In this document: one piece after another, positions 26,063-35,263 of the stretch
Numbering within the stretch: position 1 is the stretch's first letter
Layout of the letters: each line of letters starts with the position of its first letter
Assembly (NCBI RefSeq): GCF_018403765.1
Contig: NZ_BOVQ01000007.1
Span: 1-64,000 of the forward strand
From: Lactococcus nasutitermitis
GTDB taxonomy: Bacteria; Bacillota; Bacilli; Lactobacillales; Streptococcaceae
Length of the DNA stretch: 64,000 nt
Reading direction: 5' to 3'
Notes under the pieces: model-generated
Seen by the model: only the letters and a program-made list of their open reading frames with translations
What the model was told of the DNA's origin: nothing
Database searches by the model: none
Program-made: the position numbers and the translations under genes

Positions 26063-26893
26063 TTATTTTTCTGAGAACTTTTTCATAAATTTGGGAATTT
26101 CTCTAATAATATCACTTGGTAAAACAACATATTGCTCTTGGGCAAGTGATTGGGCGATAAAACTGTGGAGATAGCTTGCAGCTGCAAGCGAAAGAAGAGC
26201 TTCTTCGTGAAATTGTCCTAGAAATGCAGCAATCATACCAGCAAGTGTATCTCCCATTCCTCCTGTTGCTTGTGCAGGCGTACCAATCTTTAAGATATAA
26301 TTTTCATGATTGGGACTAAAAATTTTTGTTTCATGGGATTTTGCGACGAGAATTGCTCCTATTTTATTAGAAAATTCTTGGATATTTTCTAGTGTTTGAT
26401 GAGAAATCTTAATGTTTGTTAATCTTTCTAGCTCCATCTGATGAGGAGTGAAGACCGTTTTCTCAGGATATTTTAATGTTAAATTTTCCTCGGCAAATAA
26501 AGTGATTGCCGAACCGTCAATTATGAGCCATTGTTGGTCATCAATGAGCGATAAAGTTTTTTTGAGAAGTTGTAAACTTTGATGTTCTAAGCCCAGTCCA
26601 CAGCCGATAAGTACCACATTGGCGGCTTGTATATGCTTTGAAAAATCTTGCGTAAAATCAAGAAGCATGGCTTCAGGAAGTTGGGCGTGCAAAGCGGTGT
26701 GATTTCTTGTATCACAGGCAACGGTAACCAGACCACTTCCTGAATGTACAGCACTAGAAGCCGCCAAAATCGCCGCACCTCCGTATTGTGCATTTCCACC
26801 AATCACCAAAACGCGTCCATAATCTCCTTTATGAGAAATTTGTGAGCGTTTTTTAATCACTTTTTTTAAAATATCGTCAGTTAACTCTACCAT
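26063..26893 (-). CDS. nnrD: ADP-dependent NAD(P)H-hydrate dehydratase
   Basis: The CARKD-type kinase-fold enzyme repairs hydrated NADH/NADPH using ADP. Present are 'HKGDYGRVLVIGGNAQYGGAAILAASSAVHSGSGLVTVA', 'FTPHQMELERL' and the phosphate loop 'GGMGDTLAGMIAAFLGQ'. The epimerase half (NnrE) is not fused. ATG 26893 is chosen: an ATG at 26911 would lie upstream of the minus-strand TATAAT (26900-26905). The -10 ends only 6 nt before the ATG and no ribosome site is visible, so the transcript is probably leaderless. Confidence 0.92.
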   Translation of the reverse strand: MVELTDDILKKVIKKRSQISHKGDYGRVLVIGGNAQYGGAAILAASSAVHSGSGLVTVACDTRNHTALHAQLPEAMLLDFTQDFSKHIQAANVVLIGCGLGLEHQSLQLLKKTLSLIDDQQWLIIDGSAITLFAEENLTLKYPEKTVFTPHQMELERLTNIKISHQTLENIQEFSNKIGAILVAKSHETKIFSPNHENYILKIGTPAQATGGMGDTLAGMIAAFLGQFHEEALLSLAAASYLHSFIAQSLAQEQYVVLPSDIIREIPKFMKKFSEK

Positions 26894-27010
26894 GATTTTA
26901 TTATAACACATTCCATAAAGCGACGATATGTTAATAAGAAGCTAGGAAAGCTACTTTGACACTTGTTAGTGAGAAATAGTTTTACGAGCAGTTATCGAGA
27001 ACTGTTTATT

Positions 27011-27709
27011 TTATGATTTTAATGCTTTTATTTTACTGACTTGTAGGACATTTTCATCATTGACGAAAGTCCAGCGTTGATGAAAATTTTGATAATCTGT
27101 GGAAGTGCCGTTGATGATAGTATTTCTATTATCATCACTAGTATAATCAATCGCTCTGAAAAAGATATCTACTGTGAAAGAATTTTCTTTTTCGCGATAT
27201 CTACTAAGTCCTTCGATGATTGGATTTAAAGTATAATTTGTTTGTTGATTTTCTGAGAGTTTCGTTAATGCTTTCTCATGCTGTTCAAATAATTTATCAG
27301 TATAGAGATTTCTAACGCCAGCTAGTTCTTGTGCGCTCCAAGCACGCTGAATATCTTTGAAGATTGTTTCTATCTGCTCAACGCGTGTAGTATCTTCAAT
27401 TTCAATTATTTTTGTATATTTAGATTTCCTATTGGAACTTTGTCGTATTTTTGCAATTATTCCGATAGCAGCGAAAAGGAAAAAGTCCAAGGGAAATGAT
27501 GTTCCATAACCCCTGTGAAAGAAAGGAAATCCTATTCCATAACCTCGATGAAAGGAGGAGTGACTACTGTAAGACCTTGTATGTGTGATACTTGTATGCA
27601 CACTTCCGCCAAAGTGTCCGCCAGCAGTGGCGAAAACTTGTGTTGGAAATGCTAATATAAGAAATAAAAAGCAGAGTCCAAGGCTGATGATGAGTATTTT
27701 TATTTTCAT
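27011..27709 (-). CDS. Membrane-anchored Tim44-like domain protein
   Basis: The 232-residue protein begins with a signal peptide or anchor (to about residue 28), then a His/Ser/Gly-rich stretch 'AGGHFGGSVHTSITHTRSYS'. A second hydrophobic segment (about 72-88) leads to a Tim44-like domain 'IQRAWSAQELAGVRNLYTDKLFEQHEKAL...FFRAIDYT...WTFV'. Bacterial Tim44-like proteins of this layout are common in Firmicutes but have no firm function. It stands alone between nnrD and the flavoprotein gene, on the minus strand. Confidence 0.75.
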   Translation of the reverse strand: MKIKILIISLGLCFLFLILAFPTQVFATAGGHFGGSVHTSITHTRSYSSHSSFHRGYGIGFPFFHRGYGTSFPLDFFLFAAIGIIAKIRQSSNRKSKYTKIIEIEDTTRVEQIETIFKDIQRAWSAQELAGVRNLYTDKLFEQHEKALTKLSENQQTNYTLNPIIEGLSRYREKENSFTVDIFFRAIDYTSDDNRNTIINGTSTDYQNFHQRWTFVNDENVLQVSKIKALKS

Positions 27710-27894
27710 TTGTTTTACCTATTCGTTATTATTGTCATTCTATGTGCTGTTTTAAGAAAACAACTTGGCTATTATAGCATAGATTGCTTTGCTATTTTAA
27801 TTCATTTTTATGACTTTTTATATTTATTTTATTTATTAATAATAGTTGTGAATAGGAGTTGAAAGTTAATGAGATTTAATAGTATAATGTGGGA

Positions 27895-29142
27895 ATGGAT
27901 AATTTTGATGTTATTGTGGTGGGCGCAGGTCCAAGTGGAATGATGGCAGCGATTTCGGCAACTCAATCAGGTGCTAAGGTGGCGCTCATTGATAAGAATA
28001 AAAAGGTCGGCAAAAAATTGCTTATGACTGGCGGCGGGCGTTGTAACGTCACAAATAGCAAGCCTGTAGAGGAGATTTTGCAAAATGTTCCTGGAAATGG
28101 ACGTTTTCTTTATAGTGCTTTCGACCAGTTTTCGAATCTTGATATTATTCAATTTTTTAAGAAAAATGGTGTCCAGCTAAAAGAAGAAGACCATGGACGC
28201 CTTTTTCCTGTGACCGATAAGTCCCAAACGATTGTTGAGACACTTTTTAATAAAATTCTTAGTTTGGGCGTGAAATACTTGCCGAATACTTCTGTGATTG
28301 AGATGTTGATAGATGAGGGACAAGTGATTGGTGTTCAGACAAAAACTGAAAAAATCTTAGCTTCATCTGTTATTTTATCTACTGGTGGCAAGGCTTATCC
28401 GTCAACTGGCTCAACTGGAGATGGATATACATTTGCAAAATCAGCAGGGCATACAATCACCGAACTTTACCCTACAGAGTCACCATTGATTTCTCATGAA
28501 AAATTTATTTTAGATAAAACGTTGCAGGGAATTTCTTTGCGTGATGTGAAACTTTCCGTTGTGAATGCAAAAGGGAAAAAGCTTGCGCAGCACCAGTTGG
28601 ATATGTTATTTACTCATTTCGGATTGAGTGGGCCGGCGGCTTTGCGTTGTTCGAGTTTTATTAATAAAGAATTAGCTAAAGGTGAGAAATCTGTCAGAGT
28701 TTTATTAGATATTTTTCCTGAAAAATCGGAAAATGACTTGAAAAAATTTTTGACAGGACTGTCAAAAAATAACGCGAAGTCTGTCAAAAATGTTTTTAGT
28801 GAAATTTTGCAAGAAAGAATTCTAATTTTCATGTTGGAACAGGCTGGTATAAATCCTGCTCAACCCGCAAAACAACTCAGTGAAAAAGATTTTGACAGTT
28901 TTGTCAAAAAAATAAAAAACTTTGAAATCAGAATTGACAGCACATTTCCAATCGAAAAATCTTTTGTCACTGGTGGCGGCGTAAATCTGAAAGAAATCAA
29001 TCCGAAAACGATGGAAAGTAAGTTGATAAGAGGACTTTTCATGACGGGAGAATTGCTTGATATCAATGGTTACACAGGTGGTTACAATGTCACTTGTGCT
29101 TTTGTCACAGGTTTTGTGGCAGGAAAACACGCAGTCGCGTAA
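27895..29142 (+). CDS. HI0933/YhiN-family FAD-dependent oxidoreductase
   Basis: The 415-residue flavoprotein has the dinucleotide-binding 'VIVVGAGPSGMMAAISA', 'GKKLLMTGGGRCNVTNS', 'STGGKAYPSTGSTGDGY' and the C-terminal 'NGYTGGYNVTCAFVTGF', the HI0933 family pattern; substrates are mostly unknown (one relative reduces bile-acid enones). The start is ATG 27895, since the GTG at 27889 touches the -10. TATAAT (27883-27888) is 6 nt from the ATG, suggesting a leaderless mRNA. Repeat copies encode FLTGLSKN (28747-28768) and FDSFVKK (28890-28909), in the variable helical insert. Confidence 0.88.
   Translation: MDNFDVIVVGAGPSGMMAAISATQSGAKVALIDKNKKVGKKLLMTGGGRCNVTNSKPVEEILQNVPGNGRFLYSAFDQFSNLDIIQFFKKNGVQLKEEDHGRLFPVTDKSQTIVETLFNKILSLGVKYLPNTSVIEMLIDEGQVIGVQTKTEKILASSVILSTGGKAYPSTGSTGDGYTFAKSAGHTITELYPTESPLISHEKFILDKTLQGISLRDVKLSVVNAKGKKLAQHQLDMLFTHFGLSGPAALRCSSFINKELAKGEKSVRVLLDIFPEKSENDLKKFLTGLSKNNAKSVKNVFSEILQERILIFMLEQAGINPAQPAKQLSEKDFDSFVKKIKNFEIRIDSTFPIEKSFVTGGGVNLKEINPKTMESKLIRGLFMTGELLDINGYTGGYNVTCAFVTGFVAGKHAVA
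28747..28768. repeat. Dispersed palindrome in the flavoprotein gene (1)
   Basis: Centre GGAC; encodes FLTGLSK. Confidence 0.8.
28890..28909. repeat. Dispersed palindrome in the flavoprotein gene (2)
   Basis: Centre GTTT; read in the other allowed frame as FDSFVK. Confidence 0.75.
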
Positions 29143-29188
29143 TTTTCCGAATATTGAGCTAAAAACTGCATCTTTTGTTATATGATAC

Positions 29189-29217
29189 TTGCAATTATGA
29201 ATGAGAAATGATAATAT
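29189..29217 (+). promoter_or_regulatory. tRNA-Leu promoter
   Basis: TTGCAA, 17 bp, TAATAT. The same TTGCAA-17-(-10) plan precedes tRNA-Arg. Confidence 0.65.
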
Positions 29218-29237
29218 TAAAAGGTACTGTTTTGCTA

Positions 29238-29323
29238 GCGGAAGTGGCGGAATTGGCAGACGCGCAGGATTAAGGATCCTGTCGGGAATTTTCTTGGTGC
29301 GGGTTCAAGTCCCGCCTTCCGCA
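29238..29323 (+). tRNA. tRNA-Leu (anticodon AAG)
   Basis: The 86-nt gene has acceptor GCGGAAG/CTTCCGC, an anticodon arm CAGGA-TTAAGGA-TCCTG with AAG, a long class II variable arm, and GGTTCAAGTCC in the T arm. CCA is not encoded. Confidence 0.95.
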
Positions 29324-29373
29324 TAAAAAAGGAGAAAATAAGTCATTGATTTGGCTTATTTTTTTTAATAAAA

Positions 29374-29403
29374 AACTCTCTGCTTAGTTGAACAGAGAGT
29401 TTT
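29374..29403. terminator. Bidirectional terminator between tRNA-Leu and the ABC importer
   Basis: Arms AAAACTCTCTG/CAGAGAGTTTT. A weaker hairpin (AAATAAG/CTTATTT) ends the tRNA at about 29336-29367. Confidence 0.8.
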
Positions 29404-29432
29404 AATTTTTTTCTTATAAACTGAGTAAATTT

Positions 29433-30932
29433 TTAGATAAGATGATGTTTTTCTAAGAAATGATGGGCAACAGTCGCTGGACTTTCTTGTTTGACATTGA
29501 CATCATAGTTCATCTCAATCATTTCCTTGTCAGTAATTTTACCTGAGAGTTTGTTCAGGATGGATTTGAGTTCAGGATATTTTTTGAGCAGTTTTTCACT
29601 CATCAGCGGTGCTGCTTGGTAAGGTGGGAAAAGCTCTTTATTGTCTTTGAGCACGGTCAGATGATATTGTTTAATCTGGCTGTCCGTTGAATAAACCTCA
29701 GCAAGATTGACTGCATTGCTGTTGAGTGCGTTATAAATCAGGCTTGTCTGCATCGTTTTCACATTGAAATGTAGCCCATAAAGTTTTTCAAGTCCCAAAT
29801 AACCGTCACTTCGATTGGCAAATTCAAGGTCAAAACCTGCGGTGATATTGGAAGCATTGCTCAAATCAGAAATAGTTTTGAGATGATACTCTTTAGCAAA
29901 GCTCGTTTTAGCGGCAAGTGCGTAAGTATCTTGGAATTTCGTAGGTGCTAAATAAGCGAAATCATTTAATTTCTTGATACCATTTTTCGCTTCGTTATAG
30001 ACTGTTTTAGGGTCGTTCGAGTGCGTTGGGTCTTTCACAAAAGTTTCCAAAATCGTCCCAGAATATTCAGGATAAATGTCGATTTTGTTAGATTTCAGCG
30101 CATTGTAACAGAAAGTCGTATCTCCAAAATTGGGTTTGAGATTGACTTGGATATCACTATCTTTTTCAATCAAATCCTTGTACATATTGATGAGAATAGC
30201 AGGCTCGGAGCCAAGTTTGCCACCAATCGTAATCTGTGGATGATTGTCAGCGGGACGATAATAACTGCCGCCTAAAATGGCAAGTCCAATGAAAAAACTG
30301 ATTAAAATGGTGCGGATTTTTGCCTTTTCTAGTAAATGAAGAACATATGAGAAGATAATGGCAAGAACTGCTGAAGAAATCGCTCCAATGAGAATAAGAT
30401 TAACATCATTAGAATTTATCCCTTGCATGATGAAATTTCCTAAGCCACCGGCACCAATCAGCGCTGCTAAAGTTGCTGTTCCGATAATCATGATGGCAGC
30501 TGTGCGGATACCAGCCATGATAAATGGCATCGCAATCGCTAATTCAAATTTCATCAAACGCTCACGACGGTTCATACCGAAAGCAATCGCGGCTTCAGAA
30601 AGTGATGGGTCAATTTGTTGCAAGCCAGTGTAGGTTGTTTGCACGATAGGAAAAAGGGCATAAATCACAAGGGCGACAATCGCAGGCAGAGAGCCAATTC
30701 CGATGAAAGGGATCAGAAGTCCAAGCAAGGCTAAACTAGGAATGGTTTGAAAAATTCCTGTGATTTGTAACACGAGTTCAGCGATTTTTGGAAATCTGCG
30801 GAGTAAAAGTGCTAAGGGGACAGCGATTAAAATGGCAATAAAAAGAGAAATCAATGAGATTTGGATATGTTGTAAAAGATATTGCCAAAATTGATGTTCC
30901 TGTGATTGAAAGGTTGAAATCAATTTGCTCAT
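29433..30932 (-). CDS. egtU: ABC importer permease fused to substrate-binding protein, EgtU-type
   Basis: The 499-residue fusion has an N-terminal OpuC-like permease ('IFQTIPSLALLGLLIPFIGIGSLPAIVALV', 'GTATLAALIGAGGLGNFI') with about seven helices. A C-terminal quaternary-amine-type binding domain follows (from about 235: 'IGGKLGSEPAILINMYKDLI', 'DIYPEYSGTILE', 'LFPPYQAAPLM'). It closely follows, from memory, the pneumococcal permease-binding protein fusion first annotated as choline/betaine importer and later shown to import ergothioneine (EgtU). The ergothioneine-type catabolic cluster 9-13 kb away supports that substrate. Glycine betaine or choline remains possible. Its start overlaps the ATPase stop by 4 nt. 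Confidence 0.78.
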   Translation of the reverse strand: MSKLISTFQSQEHQFWQYLLQHIQISLISLFIAILIAVPLALLLRRFPKIAELVLQITGIFQTIPSLALLGLLIPFIGIGSLPAIVALVIYALFPIVQTTYTGLQQIDPSLSEAAIAFGMNRRERLMKFELAIAMPFIMAGIRTAAIMIIGTATLAALIGAGGLGNFIMQGINSNDVNLILIGAISSAVLAIIFSYVLHLLEKAKIRTILISFFIGLAILGGSYYRPADNHPQITIGGKLGSEPAILINMYKDLIEKDSDIQVNLKPNFGDTTFCYNALKSNKIDIYPEYSGTILETFVKDPTHSNDPKTVYNEAKNGIKKLNDFAYLAPTKFQDTYALAAKTSFAKEYHLKTISDLSNASNITAGFDLEFANRSDGYLGLEKLYGLHFNVKTMQTSLIYNALNSNAVNLAEVYSTDSQIKQYHLTVLKDNKELFPPYQAAPLMSEKLLKKYPELKSILNKLSGKITDKEMIEMNYDVNVKQESPATVAHHFLEKHHLI

Positions 30933-31792
30933 GCGTGTGTTTCCTCGCTTTCATGACGGTGAGAAAGAGTTTTTAAGACTTCTGTCAAAGGCGCATCAGC
31001 TGAAAAAGCTTTTGACAGTTCTGTCAAATTTTCTGTGAGGTCATTGAGCTTGATTTTTGAGAAATCTTCTTGATAATCTTTGAAAAAACTAGCAACATAA
31101 TCATCGGCTGGCGCATTGAGAAGTTCTTGCGGCGTACCTGTTTGCAAGAGATTTCCCTCTTTGACAATCGCGATATGATCGGCGAGTGCCATTGCTTCGT
31201 TCATGTCATGTGTGACAAAAACGGTCGTGATTTTCAACTCTTTTTGCAAATTTTTAACAAGTTCCTGCAGTTGTTTGCGGGAAATCGGGTCAAGTGCTGA
31301 AAAAGGTTCGTCCATTAAGATAATCTTGGGTTCAGCCGCAATTGCGCGCAAAATCCCAATCCGCTGGGCTTCACCACCAGAAAGTTGGCTGGGCAGGCGG
31401 TCAAGATAAGTCTCAGCATCAAGTCCAACAAGTGGGAGAAGTTCTGTCACACGTGCACGAATTTGTTCTTTCTTCCAACCTTTCATCGCGGGAATTAAAC
31501 CGACATTTTCGAGAACGGTCATATTTGGAAAGAGCGCAATTTGTTGCAGGACATAGCCAATCTGTAAACGTAAGTCTCTAAGATTGAGCGACGTGATTTT
31601 CTCATTATCAATCAAAATTTCACCAGAAGTTGGCTCAATCAAGCGATTAATCATCTTGAGAAGTGTTGTTTTTCCACCACCAGAGGCACCAACGAGAACA
31701 AAAAATTCGCGTGAGGCAATGTCAAAACTGACATCGGACAGGACAGATTTCTCATTGTAATCCTTGGTAATGTGTTTAAAAGTAATTGTCAT
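30929..31792 (-). CDS. egtV: ABC importer ATPase, EgtV/ProV-like
   Basis: The 287-residue ATPase has Walker A GASGGGKTT, signature LSGGEAQRIGI, Walker B 'IILMDEPFSALD' and the switch His in 'FVTHDMNEAMAL'. It is the first gene of the operon with the permease/binding protein fusion. After the ATPase core (about 240 residues) the tail lacks CBS domains, unlike osmotically gated ProV/OpuA subunits, which fits a nutrient importer. The tail 'NLTELSKAFSADAPLTEVL' contains a translated repeat copy (31010-31028). Confidence 0.8.
   Translation of the reverse strand: MTITFKHITKDYNEKSVLSDVSFDIASREFFVLVGASGGGKTTLLKMINRLIEPTSGEILIDNEKITSLNLRDLRLQIGYVLQQIALFPNMTVLENVGLIPAMKGWKKEQIRARVTELLPLVGLDAETYLDRLPSQLSGGEAQRIGILRAIAAEPKIILMDEPFSALDPISRKQLQELVKNLQKELKITTVFVTHDMNEAMALADHIAIVKEGNLLQTGTPQELLNAPADDYVASFFKDYQEDFSKIKLNDLTENLTELSKAFSADAPLTEVLKTLSHRHESEETHA
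31010..31028. repeat. Dispersed palindrome in the C-terminal tail of the importer ATPase gene
   Basis: Truncated copy encoding LTELSK on the minus strand, beyond the conserved ATPase core. Confidence 0.7.
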
Positions 31793-31968
31793 AGGCTTTA
31801 TTCTACCAGTTTTAGTAAGATTTTGGGAACATTTAGCTTTTTATATTGAAAAAGCTAATAGACTTATTATAAATTGAAAATTAAAAAAGGAAACTTGTAT
31901 TTTTTTAAGTTCATCATAAAAATTTTTAATCTTATTTATTATAGAAACATAAGAATTATGAAAAAAAG

Positions 31969-31990
31969 TTTTTGACAGAACTGTCAAAAA
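31969..31990. repeat. Dispersed palindrome after the Gfo/Idh gene
   Basis: Perfect copy with centre GAAC, 18 bp past the stop of the minus-strand gene. The rest of 31793-32007 is AT-rich with no reading frame. Confidence 0.85.
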
Positions 31991-32007
31991 CTTATGTACT
32001 TCACATT

Positions 32008-33024
32008 TTATTGAATAAAACCATTTTCTAAGCTTTCAATCACTGTCAAAATTTGTTCATCACTGACAAGTTTGTCAGAAGTGTTGACTAAAGTCTCATA
32101 AACACTGTCATAGACACGTCCGTAGTCGCCAGCAACAGTCGGAATTGTTTTTTTAATCTTATCTCCATTTTGATTGTAATAGACGAGTTGTCCAAAATCT
32201 TGTGGACTGTCCAATCCAAAACCATCTGTGCCTGGCATAATCCCAACTTTCAAGTCATTTTCTTGCTGGTCAACATTTTGCTTGATGAAAGTACCGCGTG
32301 TGCCGTAAACAATCCATTTCGCGTGTGGGAGAGCGACAAGTTCAGAAGCAGCAACCGTTGCACGGTGTTTAGGATAGAGAAGATTAACTGAAAAATAATC
32401 ATCAACCGCATTTTCATCACGTGTGGCACGAATGTCGTACTGCACCTTTTCTGGCTTGCCAAAGAGTGCAATCATCTGGTCTACAAGATGAACACCATGT
32501 CCATACCAAGCACCATCAAAATTTGTTCCCTGCCCAGCATCATCGGGACGAAAATGGTCCATATTGACCGTAATGTCAATAATATCACCCAAGTAGCCAG
32601 TCTCAATTACTTTTTTAACCGTCAAAAAATCACTGTCAAATCGTCGATTTTGGAAAGGCATGAAAAAGACATTTTTCTCCTGTGCAATTTTAACTAATTC
32701 CTTAGCTTCTTCTAATGTTTCAACCAAAGGTTTGTCGCAAAGGACATTTTTTCCAGCGAGTAAAAGTTGCTTTGCCGTCTCATAGTGAAACTTTGCGGGT
32801 GTGACAACCACAACCAAATCAAGCGTGTCATCATTGATAATATCGGCAATATCCGTCGAAAAAATCGTACCAGAAGCAGCCAATTCGGCTTCCTCTGGAC
32901 GTTTGCCAAGATGAGGAGTGACAATGCGCGCAATATTAAAGTTTTCACGCTGTTTGACATAAGGAATGTGATAGCGATTGGTTGATTTGCCAAAACCAAC
33001 GTAAGCGATATTCAACTTTCTCAT
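32008..33024 (-). CDS. Gfo/Idh/MocA family oxidoreductase
   Basis: The 338-residue protein has an N-terminal Rossmann domain ('IAYVGFGKSTNRYHIPYV') and the family hallmark 'VLCDKPLVETLEEAKEL' with catalytic Lys. The C-terminal beta-sheet domain includes 'FRPDDAGQGTNFDGAWYGHGVHLVDQM'. It most resembles the YvaA/scyllo-inositol dehydrogenase-like group; the exact sugar or inositol substrate cannot be read. Its ATG overlaps the stop of the small upstream gene (ATGA type), so they are translationally coupled. Confidence 0.88.
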   Translation of the reverse strand: MRKLNIAYVGFGKSTNRYHIPYVKQRENFNIARIVTPHLGKRPEEAELAASGTIFSTDIADIINDDTLDLVVVVTPAKFHYETAKQLLLAGKNVLCDKPLVETLEEAKELVKIAQEKNVFFMPFQNRRFDSDFLTVKKVIETGYLGDIIDITVNMDHFRPDDAGQGTNFDGAWYGHGVHLVDQMIALFGKPEKVQYDIRATRDENAVDDYFSVNLLYPKHRATVAASELVALPHAKWIVYGTRGTFIKQNVDQQENDLKVGIMPGTDGFGLDSPQDFGQLVYYNQNGDKIKKTIPTVAGDYGRVYDSVYETLVNTSDKLVSDEQILTVIESLENGFIQ

Positions 33025-33170
33025 TTTTTTGCCTCTTTTTTCTTATTTTCAAGATATTTTGCTTTTAATTCCTCAACTTTTGATAATTTATCTGTCTTGA
33101 CTGTGGAATTTTTTTCATGAAATTTCTGAACGGAAGCTTGTCCTTTATAGTCTAATTGGTATTTTCCCAT
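33021..33170 (-). CDS. Small lysine-rich protein, 49 residues
   Basis: The sequence starts MGKYQLDYKGQASVQKFHEK and ends in KAKYLENKKKEAKK. GGAG lies 6 bp before the ATG, and the stop overlaps the start of the Gfo/Idh gene. It is charged and probably helical, with no membrane segment. I do not recognise a family. The ribosome site and the 4-nt overlap make it very likely translated. Confidence 0.7.
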   Translation of the reverse strand: MGKYQLDYKGQASVQKFHEKNSTVKTDKLSKVEELKAKYLENKKKEAKK

Positions 33171-33179
33171 ACTTTTCTC

Positions 33180-33674
33180 CTAATTTATTGAATTTGCTAC
33201 GGATTGGTCTTCATTCTTGACATAATCAATCGCGAGAACAAGTCCTAGAACTATCAGTTCATCTGCTTCATCAAGAATTTCTAACGCATATTTATCGCGA
33301 AATGATACCCAGCTTTTGTCAATGCGTCCAATCGTTGCACCATTTTTCACAATCTCGAAATTCATATCCCAGATATTACCTTCAACAGAGACACCGACTG
33401 CGTCAATGTCGTATTTTGGCTTGAGAAAACTGAAACGTTTGCTGATGGTTGCGACTTCATTTCCATCAATTTCTAGCAGGAATTTTGGTAATAAAGAAAC
33501 CATTTTGTGGATAACTCTTGCCCGCGCTTGTCCATTTTCGTCATAAATAACAAATTCCTTAGGAAATTTTAAGAAACTTCCTTTGACTGTGTAGCGCGGA
33601 TTTTCATTTTCATCGGTAATCCACATCTCGCCACCAAGGCTGAAAATCTTGGATTGAATAATCAAATTGCTCAT
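33180..33674 (-). CDS. LURP-one-related family protein (YxjI-like)
   Basis: The 164-residue beta-barrel-type protein begins 'LIIQSKIFSLGGEMWITDENENPRYTVKGSFL', followed by repeated strand pairs ('ARVIHKMVSLLPKFLLEIDG', 'WDMNFEIVKNGATIGRIDKSW'), the tubby-like LURP-one pattern. Bacterial members have no proven function. AAGGAGC precedes the ATG. It lies 21 bp downstream of luxS and 9 bp upstream of the small gene, so luxS, this gene, the 49-residue gene and the oxidoreductase could share one transcript. Confidence 0.82.
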   Translation of the reverse strand: MSNLIIQSKIFSLGGEMWITDENENPRYTVKGSFLKFPKEFVIYDENGQARARVIHKMVSLLPKFLLEIDGNEVATISKRFSFLKPKYDIDAVGVSVEGNIWDMNFEIVKNGATIGRIDKSWVSFRDKYALEILDEADELIVLGLVLAIDYVKNEDQSVANSIN

Positions 33675-33695
33675 ATTAAGCTCCTTATGAGGAAA

Positions 33696-34172
33696 TTAGA
33701 TGACTTTGCGCTCAAATGGGTCAGATGAAATACCTTCGGTAAGGATTTTTTTCGCCCATTCTTTCGCCCCAAAAACGCTGTGATTCTTGTAGTTGCCACA
33801 TTCTTTTTCGGCAACACCAGGGACTTGTTCCCAACCAAAAGCATCAGAAGTGATTTCTTCGAGGGAAGATTTGATAACTTTGGCGATTTCTTCAGGCGTG
33901 TGTTCGCCCCAAGTAATCATGTGAAAACCAGTCTGACAGCCAAATGGTGAAAAGTCAATCATGCCATCCATTCTATCACGGATAAGACTAGCCATGCTAT
34001 GTTCAATCGTGTGCAAAGCAGCCATACCAATGACATTTGCGTTAGGTTGGACGAAACGGACATCAAAATTGCTGATAACGTCGCCATGTGGTCCTTTTTC
34101 TGTGTCAATCAAGCGCACATAAGGTGCAAGAACTTTTGTGTGATCGAGTGTGAAACTTTCAACTTCTGCCAT
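33696..34172 (-). CDS. luxS: S-ribosylhomocysteine lyase
   Basis: LuxS splits S-ribosylhomocysteine into homocysteine and the AI-2 precursor DPD. The metal ligands are visible: His54 and His58 in HTIEH, and Cys125 in 'ECGNYKNHS'; Cys79 is the catalytic residue of the FGCQTG loop. The start MAEVESF (34172) gives the usual 158 residues; a longer frame to 34208 lacks conservation and contains the ribosome-site region. Confidence 0.96.
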   Translation of the reverse strand: MAEVESFTLDHTKVLAPYVRLIDTEKGPHGDVISNFDVRFVQPNANVIGMAALHTIEHSMASLIRDRMDGMIDFSPFGCQTGFHMITWGEHTPEEIAKVIKSSLEEITSDAFGWEQVPGVAEKECGNYKNHSVFGAKEWAKKILTEGISSDPFERKVI

Positions 34173-34332
34173 AATAAATACCTCATTTTCTAATTTTACT
34201 ATTATCATTTTACCATTTTGCGGGCGAAATGATTATAAATGTAAATTGTTTTTGCTTTTGAAACACAAAATTTTAAAGAATTTTAAGGTAAAATGTTAAA
34301 ATATGATTAGAAATAAATTGGAGGATACGAAT

Positions 34333-35178
34333 ATGTCTTTAACAGATACTTATACACTGGCAAATGGTGTGAAAATTCCCAAAGTTGGCTTTGGTACTTG
34401 GCAATCTGCCGATGGCGATGAAGCGTATAATGCGGTGAAAGCAGCACTTGAAGCAGGTTATCGTCATATTGATACGGCAGCAGCTTATCATAATGAAGAA
34501 TCTGTCGGAAAAGCTATCAAAGATAGTGGCATTCCGCGTGAGGAACTCTTTATTACAACGAAACTCTGGGGTGTTGCGACAACGGAAGAAGCTCGTGCAG
34601 CGCTTGATGAAAGCCTTGCGAAACTTGGACTTGATTACTTGGATTTGTATTTGATTCATTGGCCAAATCCGCTGGCGAGCCGTCCAAACTATGCTACGCG
34701 CAATGCGGCGGTCTGGAAAGCGATGGAAGAAGGTGTCAAAGCTGGAAAAGTTCGCGCGATTGGTGTGTCGAATTTCCATCCGCGTCATTTGGACGCTTTG
34801 CTTGAAGTTGCTGAAATCAAGCCTGTTGTCAATCAAATCTTGGTCAATCCTTCAGACCAGCAAGAGGAAATCGTTGCTTACAACAATGCACACGAGATTT
34901 TGACGGAAGCTTACAGTCCTCTTGGCACAGGGAAGATTTTTGCTGTTGCTGAGTTGGCGACAATCGCTGAAAAATATGGTAAAACGGTGGCGCAAGTTGT
35001 GTTGCGTTGGTCACTTCACAAAGGTTATTTGCCATTGCCTAAGTCTGTCACTGCCAGTCGGATTGCAGAAAATGCTGATATTTTCGACTTTGATTTGTCA
35101 GACGAAGATGTTGCGTTTATTGATGGATTGCACGGCGCTGCAGGGTTGGCGAAAAATCCTGATGAAGTTCCATTTTAA
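34333..35178 (+). CDS. Aldo/keto reductase
   Basis: The 281-residue TIM-barrel oxidoreductase carries the signature 'GYRHIDTAAAYHNEESVG' with catalytic Asp/Tyr, 'LYLIHWPNP' with the active-site His, and the NADPH-binding 'PLPKSVTASRIAEN'. It belongs to the AKR5-like 2,5-diketo-gluconate/glyoxal reductase group of Firmicutes and likely detoxifies aldehydes. ATG 34333 has GGAGG 9 bp upstream; the earlier ATG at 34303 follows the -10 too closely. Confidence 0.92.
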   Translation: MSLTDTYTLANGVKIPKVGFGTWQSADGDEAYNAVKAALEAGYRHIDTAAAYHNEESVGKAIKDSGIPREELFITTKLWGVATTEEARAALDESLAKLGLDYLDLYLIHWPNPLASRPNYATRNAAVWKAMEEGVKAGKVRAIGVSNFHPRHLDALLEVAEIKPVVNQILVNPSDQQEEIVAYNNAHEILTEAYSPLGTGKIFAVAELATIAEKYGKTVAQVVLRWSLHKGYLPLPKSVTASRIAENADIFDFDLSDEDVAFIDGLHGAAGLAKNPDEVPF

Positions 35179-35263
35179 AATTTTGATTAAAAATTGAACC
35201 GCATTTTTTGCAGTTTTTCTTATGAATTTGTTATAATGATTAAAAAATGATGAGGAAAATGTA

